In this document: piece by piece, positions 8,500 to 16,507 of the stretch
How the letters are laid out: every line of letters starts with the position of its first letter
How positions within the stretch are numbered: position 1 is the first letter of the stretch
Assembly: GCA_016709575.1 (NCBI GenBank)
Contig: JADJMM010000010.1
Span: 1-21,253 of the forward strand
From: Sphingobacteriaceae bacterium
GTDB taxonomy: Bacteria > Bacteroidota > Bacteroidia > B-17B0 > Aurantibacillaceae
Reading direction: 5' to 3'
Length of the DNA stretch: 21,253 nucleotides
The notes under the pieces: generated by a model
Told to the model about the DNA's origin: nothing
What the model saw: the letters and a program-made list of their open reading frames with translations, nothing else
The model's database searches: none
Translations under genes and position numbers: made by a program

Positions 8500-9167
8500 C
8501 TACTTCCCCTTCGTTGAATTAACATGTATTACTTCGGTGATAGAAACATCATCAATATAATAATGTGCTTTTTGGGATAACCCTTTGGGTAATCGTAATT
8601 GAAATAACCTAGGATGAAAGCTTTCTCGAAACCTTCGGCGGTGTAGGTGGCGGAGAGTTTTACCCAATCTTTATTATTCTTGTAGCCTTTTTTTAAATAA
8701 AAGTTTACGGGCGGTTTGTTGGGTATGCCTCTTTTAGCATAACTGAAACGAACTTTATCTAAGAACATTAAACCAAACTCTTTTACTTTGGCGAGACGGA
8801 AATCAGCTTGACTGATGTAAAACTCTATTAGGTATTCTTTATCTTTTTCTAGGGTTTGTGTGAGGGGACTCTCAATATATTCTATAAAATTTTCTTCTAT
8901 ACAAATGCCGGCGTAGGCTTTGCCGCTGTGGGCTTCTTGTTTACCGAAACGGTTTAAGGGAACACTTACTGCTCCGTCTTCAGCATCTTGGTGATAATAA
9001 TCGGCGTTGGTGGCGTTGGGGGTGACCCAATTTTTGGTGCAGAAAATATGATTGCTTTCTTTAGTAGGTAAACGTTGTACATTCTCGAAACCACCATCGG
9101 GTACAAGCTCTTGTGCTTTTACAATAGAGATTAGAACCAGGAAGGAAAGAGAGAAAATATGTTTCAT
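8500..9167 (-). CDS. Secreted 'VPDGGFE...YYIDDVSI' protein (one indel)
   Basis: The start at 9167 gives a signal peptide MKHIFSLSFLVLISIVKAQ; the ORF can extend to 9194, but that only adds non-signal residues. The mature protein starts ELVPDGGFENVQRLP. It continues with NWVTPNATNADYYHQ, SVPLNRFGKQEAHSGKAYAG, YIESPLTQTLEKDKEYLIEF and ISQADFRLAKVKEFGLMF. Removing one base near 8565 replaces the stop at 8529 with KAHYYIDDVSITEV and a stop at 8500. This jelly-roll-like layout is familiar as the N-terminal half of exported Bacteroidota OmpA-family proteins; here it is alone (about 222 residues) without an OmpA domain. The ligand is unknown, perhaps a glycan given the fold type. Confidence 0.75.
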
Positions 9168-9286
9168 ACAGTATCGGCTTGTAATATAATACAATTATTG
9201 ATGAAGGTTACTGGTGTAACATGCTAGTTTTTATCTCCGTATAGTACACAAATGAATGAAATATCTACCTTTAATACGATTTGATA

Positions 9287-9520
9287 ATGAGAGATTTGAA
9301 ATATAGAATTGAACCTTTTGGTTCGAGTAAGTGTATAATCTATATAGAAAATTTAGAACCAATCAGAATAGAATTCATATCTGAAATTCCATATGTTTTT
9401 ATTAGAGGTATTGGCTACAAAGTAGAGGGAAAAGAAGTTGTGGAAATATTTGACAGATATTTCATTAAGGATACCCGTTTCTTAGCAATGGCTATTTATA
9501 ATGAATATATTGATAAGTAG
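9287..9520 (+). CDS. Small hypothetical protein
   Basis: A 77-residue frame from ATG 9287 (a TTG at 9281 would add two residues). It starts MRDLKYRIEPFGSSKC and alternates charged and beta-type stretches (IIYIENLEPIRIEF, YVFIRGIGYKVEG), ending AIYNEYIDK. No signal peptide, TM segment or known family. It is the first plus-strand gene of the A/T-rich block. Its TAG stop is the first three bases of a palindromic repeat, so its original C-terminus may have been replaced. No strong ribosome binding site is visible. Confidence 0.45.
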   Translation: MRDLKYRIEPFGSSKCIIYIENLEPIRIEFISEIPYVFIRGIGYKVEGKEVVEIFDRYFIKDTRFLAMAIYNEYIDK

Positions 9521-9550
9521 TTCCCATCACGGATTGCAAATCCGCGCTAA
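9518..9550 (+). repeat. Palindrome CGGATT-GCA-AATCCG, copy 1
   Basis: TAGTTCCCATCACGGATTGC then AAATCCGCGCTAA. The core CGGATT/AATCCG forms a six-pair stem with a three-base loop. A second copy in the same orientation, including the leading TAGTTCC, lies at 10426-10460. Confidence 0.8.
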
Positions 9551-9580
9551 CGGGAGATTTAGCCCTAAGAAACCTTTTTT

Positions 9581-9609
9581 TTGATAGTTCAAATTATTTT
9601 ATATATTTA
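9581..9609 (+). promoter_or_regulatory. Possible promoter of the HsdR-N gene
   Basis: TTG at 9581-9583 and TATATTTA at 9602-9609 (TAnnTTTG with a final A) are 18 bases apart, close to the usual Bacteroidota -33/-7 spacing, and 18 bases before ATG 9628. Confidence 0.35.
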
Positions 9610-9627
9610 TAATCTAAACCATTTATC

Positions 9628-10106
9628 ATGTTGAACGCAAGCAAACTTTCGAAATTAAATGATGCTTTAAAAAGTATTCTAAAAAATATCTTAATGGAAA
9701 GATAACTGAACTTGACGAGTCAGGGACAAGGCTTATGATTAACGCATTTCTATCTGAAGTTTTGGGTTACGCTCCTATTGAGGAAATAAAAACTGAGTAT
9801 ATGATTAAAGGCACTTACGCTGATTATGTAGTACAAATAAAAGGTGTAAGACATTTTTTGGTTGAAGTAAAAGCTTTATCGCTTAATCTTAATGAAGCGC
9901 ATTTACGACAAGCGGTTAATTATGGTGCAAATGAAGGTATTGAGTGGGCTTTACTTACCAATGGTAAATGCATTGAATTTTATAAAATCTTATTTAATAA
10001 GCCCATTGAATCAAGAAAAGTATTTTCAATTGACTTAAGTGATGTTGTTCAATTAAAAAAAGGCTTAGAAGTTATTCAATTTTTACAGGGACTCCGTTAC
10101 AAATAA
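9628..10106 (+). CDS. Solo HsdR N-terminal (HSDR_N_2) nuclease-like protein (one indel)
   Basis: The protein matches the N-terminal domain of type I restriction endonuclease subunits, a PD-(D/E)xK-type fold, but ends after it: 159 residues with no helicase part. Start at ATG 9628 (MLNASKLSKLNDAL). Adding one A in the run near 9670 gives KKYSKKYLNGKITELDE and joins the frame at 9735 (INAFLSEVLGY). Key positions are D66 (TYADYVV) and E80-V-K82 (FLVEVKAL), the expected metal-binding set. Q95 (LRQAVNYGAN) and WALLTNG (107-113) are also family hallmarks. The nuclease residues look intact. Solo proteins of this kind are common in Bacteroidota and their role is unsettled. A terminator follows, so it is its own transcript. 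No HsdM or HsdS is nearby. Confidence 0.85.
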
Positions 10107-10146
10107 AGGCTTATTAATGTTGTGGAATAAATGTATTGCTCTAGAC

Positions 10147-10172
10147 CCCGCAAACGTTGCGGGATTTCTTTT
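10147..10172 (+). terminator. Terminator after the HsdR-N gene
   Basis: CCCGCAA (10147-10153) and TTGCGGG (10157-10163) pair around ACG, followed by ATTTCTTTT. It sits 41 bases after the stop at 10106 and separates that gene from the cassette downstream. Confidence 0.8.
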
Positions 10173-10191
10173 ATACCGACACAGTAATTAA

Positions 10192-10428
10192 TTATATAAA
10201 GAAAGGTTTAAAGAAAAATACAATCATAAGTTTCAAGACGAAGAAATAAAAGCCTCTATTGATAAAATTGTATTTGACGCTATTAGTTTAGATCAAATAA
10301 AACATTTAAAGGTAAAAAAGGCCTTGAAGCCCGCATTACCAAAAGCTGAAACTCAAGCCGCAAGCAATGAAGCTATAATAATTCCTGTTGTTTCTGAAAC
10401 AAATGAGACAAGCAGTGCAACTACTTAG
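10192..10428 (+). pseudogene. C-terminal gene remnant, unknown family
   Basis: An open frame of 78 codons has no usable start: it opens after TAA at 10189, and no ATG, GTG or TTG lies near its beginning. It reads YKERFKEKYNHKFQ, then DEEIKASIDKIVFDAISLDQ, a basic KVKKALKPALPKAE stretch, and a Ser/Thr-rich end (SETNETSSATT). It looks like the tail of a helical protein whose front is lost, or a gene whose start is hidden by an indel. Its TAG stop is the first three bases of the second CGGATT palindrome. No family recognised. Confidence 0.4.
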
Positions 10429-10460
10429 TTCCAATGACGGATTACAAATCCGCGACAACT
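10426..10460 (+). repeat. Palindrome CGGATT-ACA-AATCCG, copy 2
   Basis: TAGTTCCAATGACGGATTAC then AAATCCGCGACAA. It has the same order and orientation as 9518-9550, with a few substitutions. The ATG at 10434 that opens a 61-codon frame is part of this repeat, so it is a poor start for the next gene. Confidence 0.8.
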
Positions 10461-10474
10461 GTGGTTAAGGCTAA

Positions 10475-11904
10475 CCTAATACCTATTTTGAAAAACAAAG
10501 TCCAAATATTATTAAACATAGCCGAGAAAAGACATCTCAGGTCACTAAAGTCATTAAGAAAAGAAAAAACAAGAGGTATAAAAGTCACAAAAAATGGCTT
10601 GACGCAAAAAAAGAATTAAACGGCGATTTATCGTATCAAAATATAATCGATAAATGGCTGCCAGTTAATATATCTTATATGTTGGAATGTAAGAATTGCG
10701 CATTTCATATTGATAATGTTGTCAAAAATATTCCAGATAACAATGGTAATTTTTAGTTCCCAAGCAATTTTCAATAATTGACTTCCCAGATGAAAGTTAT
10801 GAGTTCATTAGAAATGTAATGGGTGCACTTATTTTACAGAAATTCACGCACATAAATATTGACTATAGGCAATGTACTAGGGCTGATTTAAGCGCACAAG
10901 TACTTTTAGATATCATACTAAAAGACATAATTCATTTTTTCAACAAATGCAAAGGCTTCAAGCCGACAAGACCACGAGTACATGAAATAAATGGAATTAA
11001 TATAAACAATCCTGATGTTGGGAAGCTATTGTACTCCGTTGGCTCACCTTCAATTCACAGTAACAAAACAATTAATTTCAAGGATATTATACCATACAAA
11101 CTTTGTATACACGATAGAGAGATTAATGGAGATCCAGTTAAGATACGAGAACAAAAAGATCTTGACACGACAAAATTAGTTGATTACGTATTAGATTGTT
11201 TAAAAAGTTTAGGCAGAGAATTGACATCAGATAGACTAGAAGATTTGAGTACTGTAATTGGAGAGATTCTAATTAATGCAGAAGAACATTCAACCACAAA
11301 GTTCCGTTTTTCAATTGGATACTTTCACGAGATTAACGATAATGGAAAACATTATGGAGTGTTTCGTCTAGCGATTTTGAATTTTGGAAAAACTATATAC
11401 GAGAAATTTAAAGCTCCAGACTGTCCGAATAAATCTATTGTTCAGAAAATGAATGACCTTTCTAAACGATACACATCGAAAAAATTATTTTTGCCTAGAG
11501 CATTTGAAGAAGAAACTTTGTGGACTTTGTACGCCTTACAAGAAGGTGTTACTTCGGTTGCCCCTGTACGCTATAAAAAAAGAGGTAACGGTTCCATACA
11601 ATTTATAGATAGTTTTTTTAACATTAAAGGAAGGCAAAAAGAGAAGGACAATATTTCACAAATGGCCATTTTGTCAGGTAACTCGAGCATTATTTTCGAT
11701 GGGACTTATAATATTTCAGTTGGTAAAGTTGATGGAGAGCCTTACAAATTTATGACTTTCAATGATTCTGGTAGCATAGAGGATAAACCTGACCCTAAAT
11801 TCGTTAAATTTGTAGATAATTACTTTCCTGGCACGATTATTAGTGCTAAGATATTGTTTAATGAGGATGATTTAATAGAAGAGGTTACAAATGAAATTAA
11901 GTAA
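10475..11904 (+). CDS. GHKL-type ATPase with STAS-like N-terminal stretch (one indel, start unresolved)
   Basis: This is the first gene of the three-gene cassette. The 361-codon frame from 10819 continues upstream: one extra T at 10751-10755 joins NIPDNNGNF to LVPKQFSIIDFPDESYEF, so the protein opens near 10475, after a Lys-rich leader (VIKKRKNKRYKSHKKW). About 475 residues. No in-frame ATG is seen; the start is lost or non-standard. A STAS-like strand-helix unit (HINIDYRQCTRADLSAQVLL) precedes a histidine-kinase-like ATPase domain. Counting from M at 10819, the N box is E149-x3-N153-x3-H157 (GEILINAEEHS). The G1 position is LNFGKTI, with Asn where Asp is usual, and a G2-like RGNGSIQFI lies at 255-263. 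No HisKA, TM or receiver domain is present. By family it pairs with DUF4325 proteins like an anti-sigma kinase with its antagonist; that role is inferred. Confidence 0.75.
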
Positions 11905-12242
11905 AGAAAATATTATACATTTAGAAGACTATCGAGTAAAAGGTTCCGATGGTAGTATTGCAAAAGTATTCACAGGTAGAGATAGAGGTGAAGACGTCCG
12001 TAAAGCATCTAAAATTGATGAAATTGAAAGAAACTATAATGAAGTATTTATTATCATTCCAGATAACATTTATTCTATTAACCCTTCATTTTTCGAGGAG
12101 TTGTTTATTAATGTAGTTTCCAAGTTAGGGAGAAAAATTTATAGAGAAATTTAAGTTTGAATCTTTAGGTAAATATAATTATGAAAAACCATTAAGAGAG
12201 GCAATTATAAGAATATTAAGAACTAATACCGCTCTTGGCTAA
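11891..12242 (+). CDS. STAS-like DUF4325 protein (one indel)
   Basis: The ATG at 11891 overlaps the ATPase gene by 14 bases, a sign of translational coupling. About 116 residues after dropping one A near 12135, which changes RKIYREI-stop into RKFIEKFKFESLGKYNYEK and a stop at 12240. The family pattern is clear: AKVFTGRDRGEDVRKASKID (residues 24-43), the strand FIIIPDNIYSI, and the helix NPSFFEELFINVVSKLG (64-80). In STAS folds this loop-helix carries the phosphorylatable Ser/Thr; here S66 (NPSFFEE) is the candidate. The likely partner is the adjacent GHKL ATPase, by analogy with SpoIIAB/SpoIIAA. No sigma factor lies in the cassette, so the final target is unknown. Confidence 0.8.
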
Positions 12243-12245
12243 TTT

Positions 12246-12781
12246 ATGTGTCAATGTTTACCACCTGAAAAATCCACGGATATACTTGATATAGTATATA
12301 AACTTGCTATGATAGCGATTGCCGGGTTCAATGGATATTACGCTGTCAAAGTTTTAAATTCCGCAATACAAAAGACCAGGAAGAAAAAGAAAGAGATAGA
12401 AAAATTCAATTACTAAAAACTCTTGTACTCGATCATAATCTTAAAAACTTTTATAGTTTATTTGACTTAATTGAAAAAGAACTTCAAAAATTAAAACAAC
12501 CTCACTTATCTCAACCTGATAGGGAATCAATTGAAGGTACTGTGAGCGGACTTTTCATTTTATTAAGACAAGATTTTTATGACGCACTTGTTGCGATTGA
12601 TGAAAATCTATATAATACTATAAAAGACATTGCAGATGAACTTCAAGGAGCGCTAAGTAAAATAATTTTTGACTCAGTTTTGAATTTATCATACGAACCA
12701 AATTACGAAGAACATGTTAGCGAGCCTTTAACTGAAAAGAAAACCGAGATACTTAAAAATCTATTCGCTTACAGAGGTTAG
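12246..12781 (+). CDS. Single-pass membrane protein with helical tail (one indel), third cassette gene
   Basis: It starts three bases after the DUF4325 stop. The first frame reads MCQCLPPEKSTDILDIVYKL and a hydrophobic helix (AMIAIAGFNGYYAVKVLN, about residues 21-38) into a charged stretch, stopping early at 12415. Adjusting one base in the AGGAAG/AAAAAG stretch near 12380 gives EEKERDRKIQLLKTLVLDHN and continues through NFYSLFDLIEKELQKLKQ to a long mostly helical C-terminus, ending KKTEILKNLFAYRG at 12781. About 178 residues. The topology suggests a membrane anchor with a cytosolic coiled-coil-like arm. I recognise no family. The tight spacing suggests it works with the ATPase and STAS-like protein, perhaps as effector or sensor; this is inference. 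Confidence 0.65.
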
Positions 12782-12814
12782 ATTTCTCTTAATAAGTCAG
12801 CGCTACCCTTTTAA

Positions 12815-12830
12815 CCTTCGACGAGCTCAC
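12815..12830. repeat. Fragment of the CTTCGAC-AGCTC repeat
   Basis: CCTTCGACGAGCTCAC lies nine bases beyond the priA stop. It matches, with one change, the start of the element inserted in priA (CCTTCGACAAGCTCAG, 13849-13864). Confidence 0.6.
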
Positions 12831-12838
12831 GATTAGCC

Positions 12839-15426
12839 TTAATACGGGTCAACATCCACCTGCACTCTAAAATTCTCATCCCTATAATTCTGATGCAAAT
12901 TATTTATCTCCGTATTCAAGATATGCCGTACATTCTGCGGGCCTAAAGACTTATCAATTTTTAAAATGATGCGTTTATAGTAGTTGTTTTTTATTTTGCT
13001 TACTAAGGGAAATTGCGGGCCTAATAAATCTTTTGCAAAGGTGCCTCTTAAGCGTTTGGCTAATTCTTCGCTCATGTTGTTTACGAGGTTTACGTCTTTA
13101 GCTACTACACTTAATTGTATGAGGCGCGAGTAAGGCGGGTAATGGTATTGTTTGCGTTCTTGTAATTGGTTGTTGTAAAACAATTTTAAATCGTCGTTAA
13201 TCACATATTGTATAACAGGGTGCTGTGGCTGCAAGGTTTGTATAAATACTTTGCCTTGTTTGTGTTTACGCCCTGCCCTTCCACTCACCTGCGTTATTAA
13301 CTGATACCCCCTCTCGTGCGAGCGGAAATCAGGAAAGGAAAATAAAGAATCAGCATTTAAAATTCCTACTACACTTACATGGTCGAAGTCTAAACCTTTG
13401 GTCACCATTTGCGTGCCAATTAAAATATCGATGTTCTGTTCTTCAAAATCATCTATAATTTGTTTGTAGGCGTATTTACTTCGCGTGGTATCTAAATCCA
13501 TACGCGCAATTTTTGCTTCCGGAAATAAAATTTCAATTTCTTCTTCTATCTTCTCGGTGCCCATGCCTTTGTAACGTAAATCATTATGTCCACAAGCCGC
13601 ACAAGCACTCGGCGGCGGAATAGTATAACCACAATAATGACAAGTTAATTTATTAGAGTGTTTGTGATAAATTAAACTCACATCACATTGCGTACAATGA
13701 GGTATCCAACCGCAAGAAGAACATTCGGTATAAGGCGCAAACCCACGTCGGTTTTGGAATAAGATGATTTGTTCTTTGTTTTTGAGAGCGGTTTTTATGG
13801 CTTCGTGCAAAGGATGCGTGAGAATGGATTTGTTCCTCACGTAAAGTGCCTTCGACAAGCTCAGGCACCGGGTTGTGTTGTTCAGACACCGGATGTTCTT
13901 GTGCACCCGGATCTTCGGTGGCTGAGCTTGTCGAAGCCACCGACTGCTTAATGTCACAAATCACCATTTCATTAGCGGCGCCATCGGTGAAACGTTTGTT
14001 TAATTCAATTAAACCGTATTTACCTGTTGAGGCATTTTGATAGGTCTCTAAAGATGGTGTGGCAGAACCTAATAACACTTTGGCGTTATGCAGCGTAGAT
14101 AAATAAATAGCAGCATCACTGGCATGATAACGTGGTGCAGGGTCGTGTTGTTTGTAAGAGTAATCGTGTTCTTCGTCAATAATGATTAAACCCAAATTAG
14201 CATAAGGCAAAAACAAAGCCGAGCGTGCGCCCATAATGATGCTGTAAGTATTTTCTCCTGTGTTATTCAACACATTGTTCCAAATTTCTACCCGTTCGTT
14301 CTCGCTGAATTTAGAATGGTACACCCCTACTTTATCGCCGAAGTAAGTCCGCATACGGGTAATGAGTTGCGTGGTTAAAGCAATTTCAGGAAGAAGAAAT
14401 AAAACTTGTTGTCCGTTGCCTATAGTTTCTTCAATGAGTTTGGCGTAAAGTTCTGTTTTACCGCTCCGGTAACACCATGTAATAAATTAACAGAATGTTT
14501 TTCGAAGGCAGTTTTAATTTCGGTGTAGGCTACTTTTTGTTCTTTGGTGAGATTCTTTTTATGGGTTTCAGAATTGGTGAATTGTAATCGTCCAACTTCA
14601 AATTGTTGTTCTTCAAAAACACCTTTCTTCACTAAAGCAGAAACAGCAGCGCTATCACTCTTCTTAACGATTTCGCTTTTCGACACCCATTTCTCTGCAC
14701 CCTTCACACTTTTCTCCAAATGCAAAAAACACAAAAGGGCTTCCGCTTGTTTGAAGGCTTTCTTCTCTAGCTTATCCAACAATTCCTTCAACTTCACTTC
14801 GCCGTTCGAATGTTCACTATTCAAGTATTCACTATTTAATTTAACGAAAGCCACCAGCTTCGGTTTGTATTTATCTTTTACTTCCTCGTAAACTAAAATC
14901 GCGCCCTTCTTAATTAAATCATTTACCGTTTTGTGAATGGATTTAATTTTAGAATTTTAGAAACATCTTCGAAACTCAAAGTATCATTATGATGCAGCGC
15001 ATCAATAATTAAATGTTCTTTATCGGAGAATTGAGAATGATCACTCTCCTCAAAATTAAAGTCGGGATTCAATTGAATATTAGCAACAGAACTTAATTTG
15101 AGAGCAGAAGGTAAAGCCGCATTCATTACTTCACCGGGACCGCACATATAGTAATACGACATCCAATCCCAAAACGTTAATTGTTTTTCGAGAACGATAG
15201 GTTTATCATCTATAACAGAATCGATATACTTCGCCACATATTCCGTCGGCGCTTTATCGTGAACTTTAGAAACAATTGCTGAGTAGAATTTTGATTTTCC
15301 GAATTGCACAAGAACACGTTTTCCTAAATCCACCTCATCGTTCAATTCCACAGGCACGCGATAGGTGTACTTTTGCGGTACAGCCAACGGCACTATGACA
15401 TCAACAAATAAAGTGGTGCGCTCCAT
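12839..15426 (-). CDS. priA: Primosomal protein N' (PriA), replication-restart helicase (frameshifted)
   Basis: PriA is the 3'-5' helicase that reloads the replisome at stalled forks. The N-terminal DNA-binding domain starts MERTTLFVDVIVPLAVPQKY (15426). Walker A is at about 14455-14475: LLHGVTG, where one missing base turns GSGKTELYAKLIEE into AVKQN. The frame after repair reads VLFLLPEIALTTQLITRM. The DEEH box is IIIDEEHDYSYKQHD (about 14170). Motif III is LLGSATPS. The zinc-binding insert shows eight cysteines (CSSCGW, CTQC, CHYCGY, CAACGH; 13740-13575). Helicase motifs follow (IGTQMVTKGLDFDHV, QVSGRAGR). Breaks are near 14940, 14460 and 13810-13960. About 860 codons is 35-40 above usual, because a repeat lies between DIKQS and HPLHEAIK. 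It follows the methyltransferase with one base between stop and start. Confidence 0.95.
13842..13945. repeat. Palindromic repeat pair inside priA
   Basis: CTTCGACAAGCTCAG (13850-13864) and its exact inverse CTGAGCTTGTCGAAG (13922-13936) flank about 57 bases. The right arm sits in a further palindrome, GGTGGC...GCCACC. Translated on the minus strand the arms give SVASTSSATEDPG and PVPELVEGTL. This is a familiar interspersed repeat type in Bacteroidota. It falls in a short linker of PriA where other family members have only a few residues. Confidence 0.85.
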
Positions 15427-15427
15427 T

Positions 15428-16158
15428 TTACTTTTTAAATATTAAAATAAGTCGGTCGGATTTTTTTTCATCGAAGGGATTTAATTGGTAATCGCCAACA
15501 ACCGTTTCCAACTTAAACCCAGCTTCAGTCGCCATTTTTTCAAATAAAGATTTAGTGAGAAGCGAAACTTTCTCTTCGAAATAATAATCTTTGCCTTTAT
15601 CAGAGAACTCAATACGTTTGATAATTTTATTATCCTCAATTTTTTTGAGGATATGGAATTCGATACCTTCAACAAGCATTTTTTATCGGCAATCATGCAA
15701 TTTGTTACATCCAACACATTAAAAAAATCAACCACGAAAATTCCACCCGGCTTCAACGATTGATAAACATTCTTAAACACTTTCAAATTATCGCGTTCAT
15801 CATCGAAATAACCGATGCTGGTAAATAAATTAAATACATGTGTAAAATAATTTATCCGAAACGGTGTGCGCATATCGTGCACATAAAATTCTAAAGTTTC
15901 GTTAGAACTCTTTAGGGCTTCTGAAATGCTGTTGTCAGATAAATCTGTTCCAATTACATTACAACCTTTTGAGTTCAGGTAAATGGAGTGTCGCCCTTTG
16001 CCACAAGCTAAATCCCATACTTTATGATTTGGATTTAAGCCAAGATGTTTACACAAGGCGTCCATAAAGGATTGCGCTTCTTTATCATCTCTTTTTTTAT
16101 AAAGAATATGATAATACGGCGAGTTAAACCAATCTTTGAACCAGAGGGCGTTTGACAT
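15428..16158 (-). CDS. Class I SAM-dependent methyltransferase (one indel)
   Basis: A Rossmann-type methyltransferase of the Methyltransf_11/25 kind; the substrate is unknown. It starts MSNALWFKDWFNSPYYHILY. The SAM-binding motif is VWDLACGKGRHSIYL (residues 47-61). The acidic end of strand 2 is GTDLSDNSI (70-78), motif II is VHDMRTPF, and the post-motif region is SLKPGGIFVVDFFNV. An extra or missing A in the run near 15682 splits it; the repaired chain continues DKKMLVEGIEFHILKKI and ends RLILIFKK at 15428, about 243 residues. Its stop is one base from the priA start, so the two are probably co-transcribed. The short N-terminal WF..WF..PYYHILY signature is typical of small Bacteroidota methyltransferases next to housekeeping genes. 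Confidence 0.9.
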
Positions 16159-16162
16159 AGGG

Positions 16163-16170
16163 TAAAGTTA
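16163..16170 (-). promoter_or_regulatory. Possible -7 element very close to the methyltransferase start
   Basis: Minus-strand TAACTTTA (TAnnTTTG with a final A) lies four bases before the ATG at 16158. If used, the mRNA would be nearly leaderless, or translation starts further in. Confidence 0.3.
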
Positions 16171-16224
16171 AGAAATTCCCTTGCCTTCGAGAACCTCATG
16201 CAAGGGTTGTTAAAAACTCCTGTC

Positions 16225-16446
16225 CTGTCGACCGTCCAATAATGTCCTGTCGAGCGTAGTCGAGACATTCCCCCAACGTTCTCGACTACGCTCGAACTGA
16301 CATTAACCTCTCCCACCACGGATTCGTACATGGTAACCTCTCCCACCACGCGAAGCGTGGTCCCCCCTCTCCTATGAGGAGAGGGATAATTCCTTCTCCT
16401 TATAGGAGAAGGTGGCTGCCGAAGGCAGACGGATGAGGTTACCACA
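16225..16446. repeat. Intergenic cluster of four repeat types
   Basis: GTCGAGCGTAGTCGAGAC (16242-16264) and the partial inverse GTTCTCGACTACGCTCGAAC (16279-16297) come first. Next is AACCTCTCCCACCACG twice (16304-16319, 16333-16348). The inverted two-hairpin module (16333-16386) follows, then CCTTCTCC/GGAGAAGG (16393-16412) and GCTGCCGAAGGCAG...GATGAGGTT. Together these fill the gap upstream of the methyltransferase. The open frame 16035-16445 is translated repeat. Confidence 0.85.
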
Positions 16447-16464
16447 AGAAGATTACAGCATAAA

Positions 16465-16488
16465 AAAGCCCTGCTTTTGCAGGGCTTT
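16465..16488 (-). terminator. Terminator of the PorE-like gene
   Basis: AAAGCCCTGC and GCAGGGCTTT form a ten-pair stem with a TTTT/AAAA loop. On the minus strand it ends in TTTTTTA, 19 bases after the stop at 16508. It can act on both strands. Confidence 0.9.
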
Positions 16489-16507
16489 AAATAATAAACA
16501 ATTTCTT

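Noticed and set aside
10434..10619. 61-codon plus-strand ORF as the start of the ATPase gene
   Set aside because: Its ATG belongs to the CGGATT palindrome, and the frame that joins the ATPase (KSHKKWLDAKKEL) is a different one.
10754..10762. Third copy of the TAGTTCC repeat
   Set aside because: Only TAGTTCCC matches; no CGGATT palindrome follows. It lies in the ATPase coding sequence, where an extra T turns it into LVPKQ.
13769..14040. Plus-strand ORFs over priA (60 and 64 codons)
   Set aside because: Shadow frames of priA and its inserted repeat.
16035..16445. 136-codon minus-strand ORF
   Set aside because: Translated intergenic repeats running into the methyltransferase in the wrong frame.
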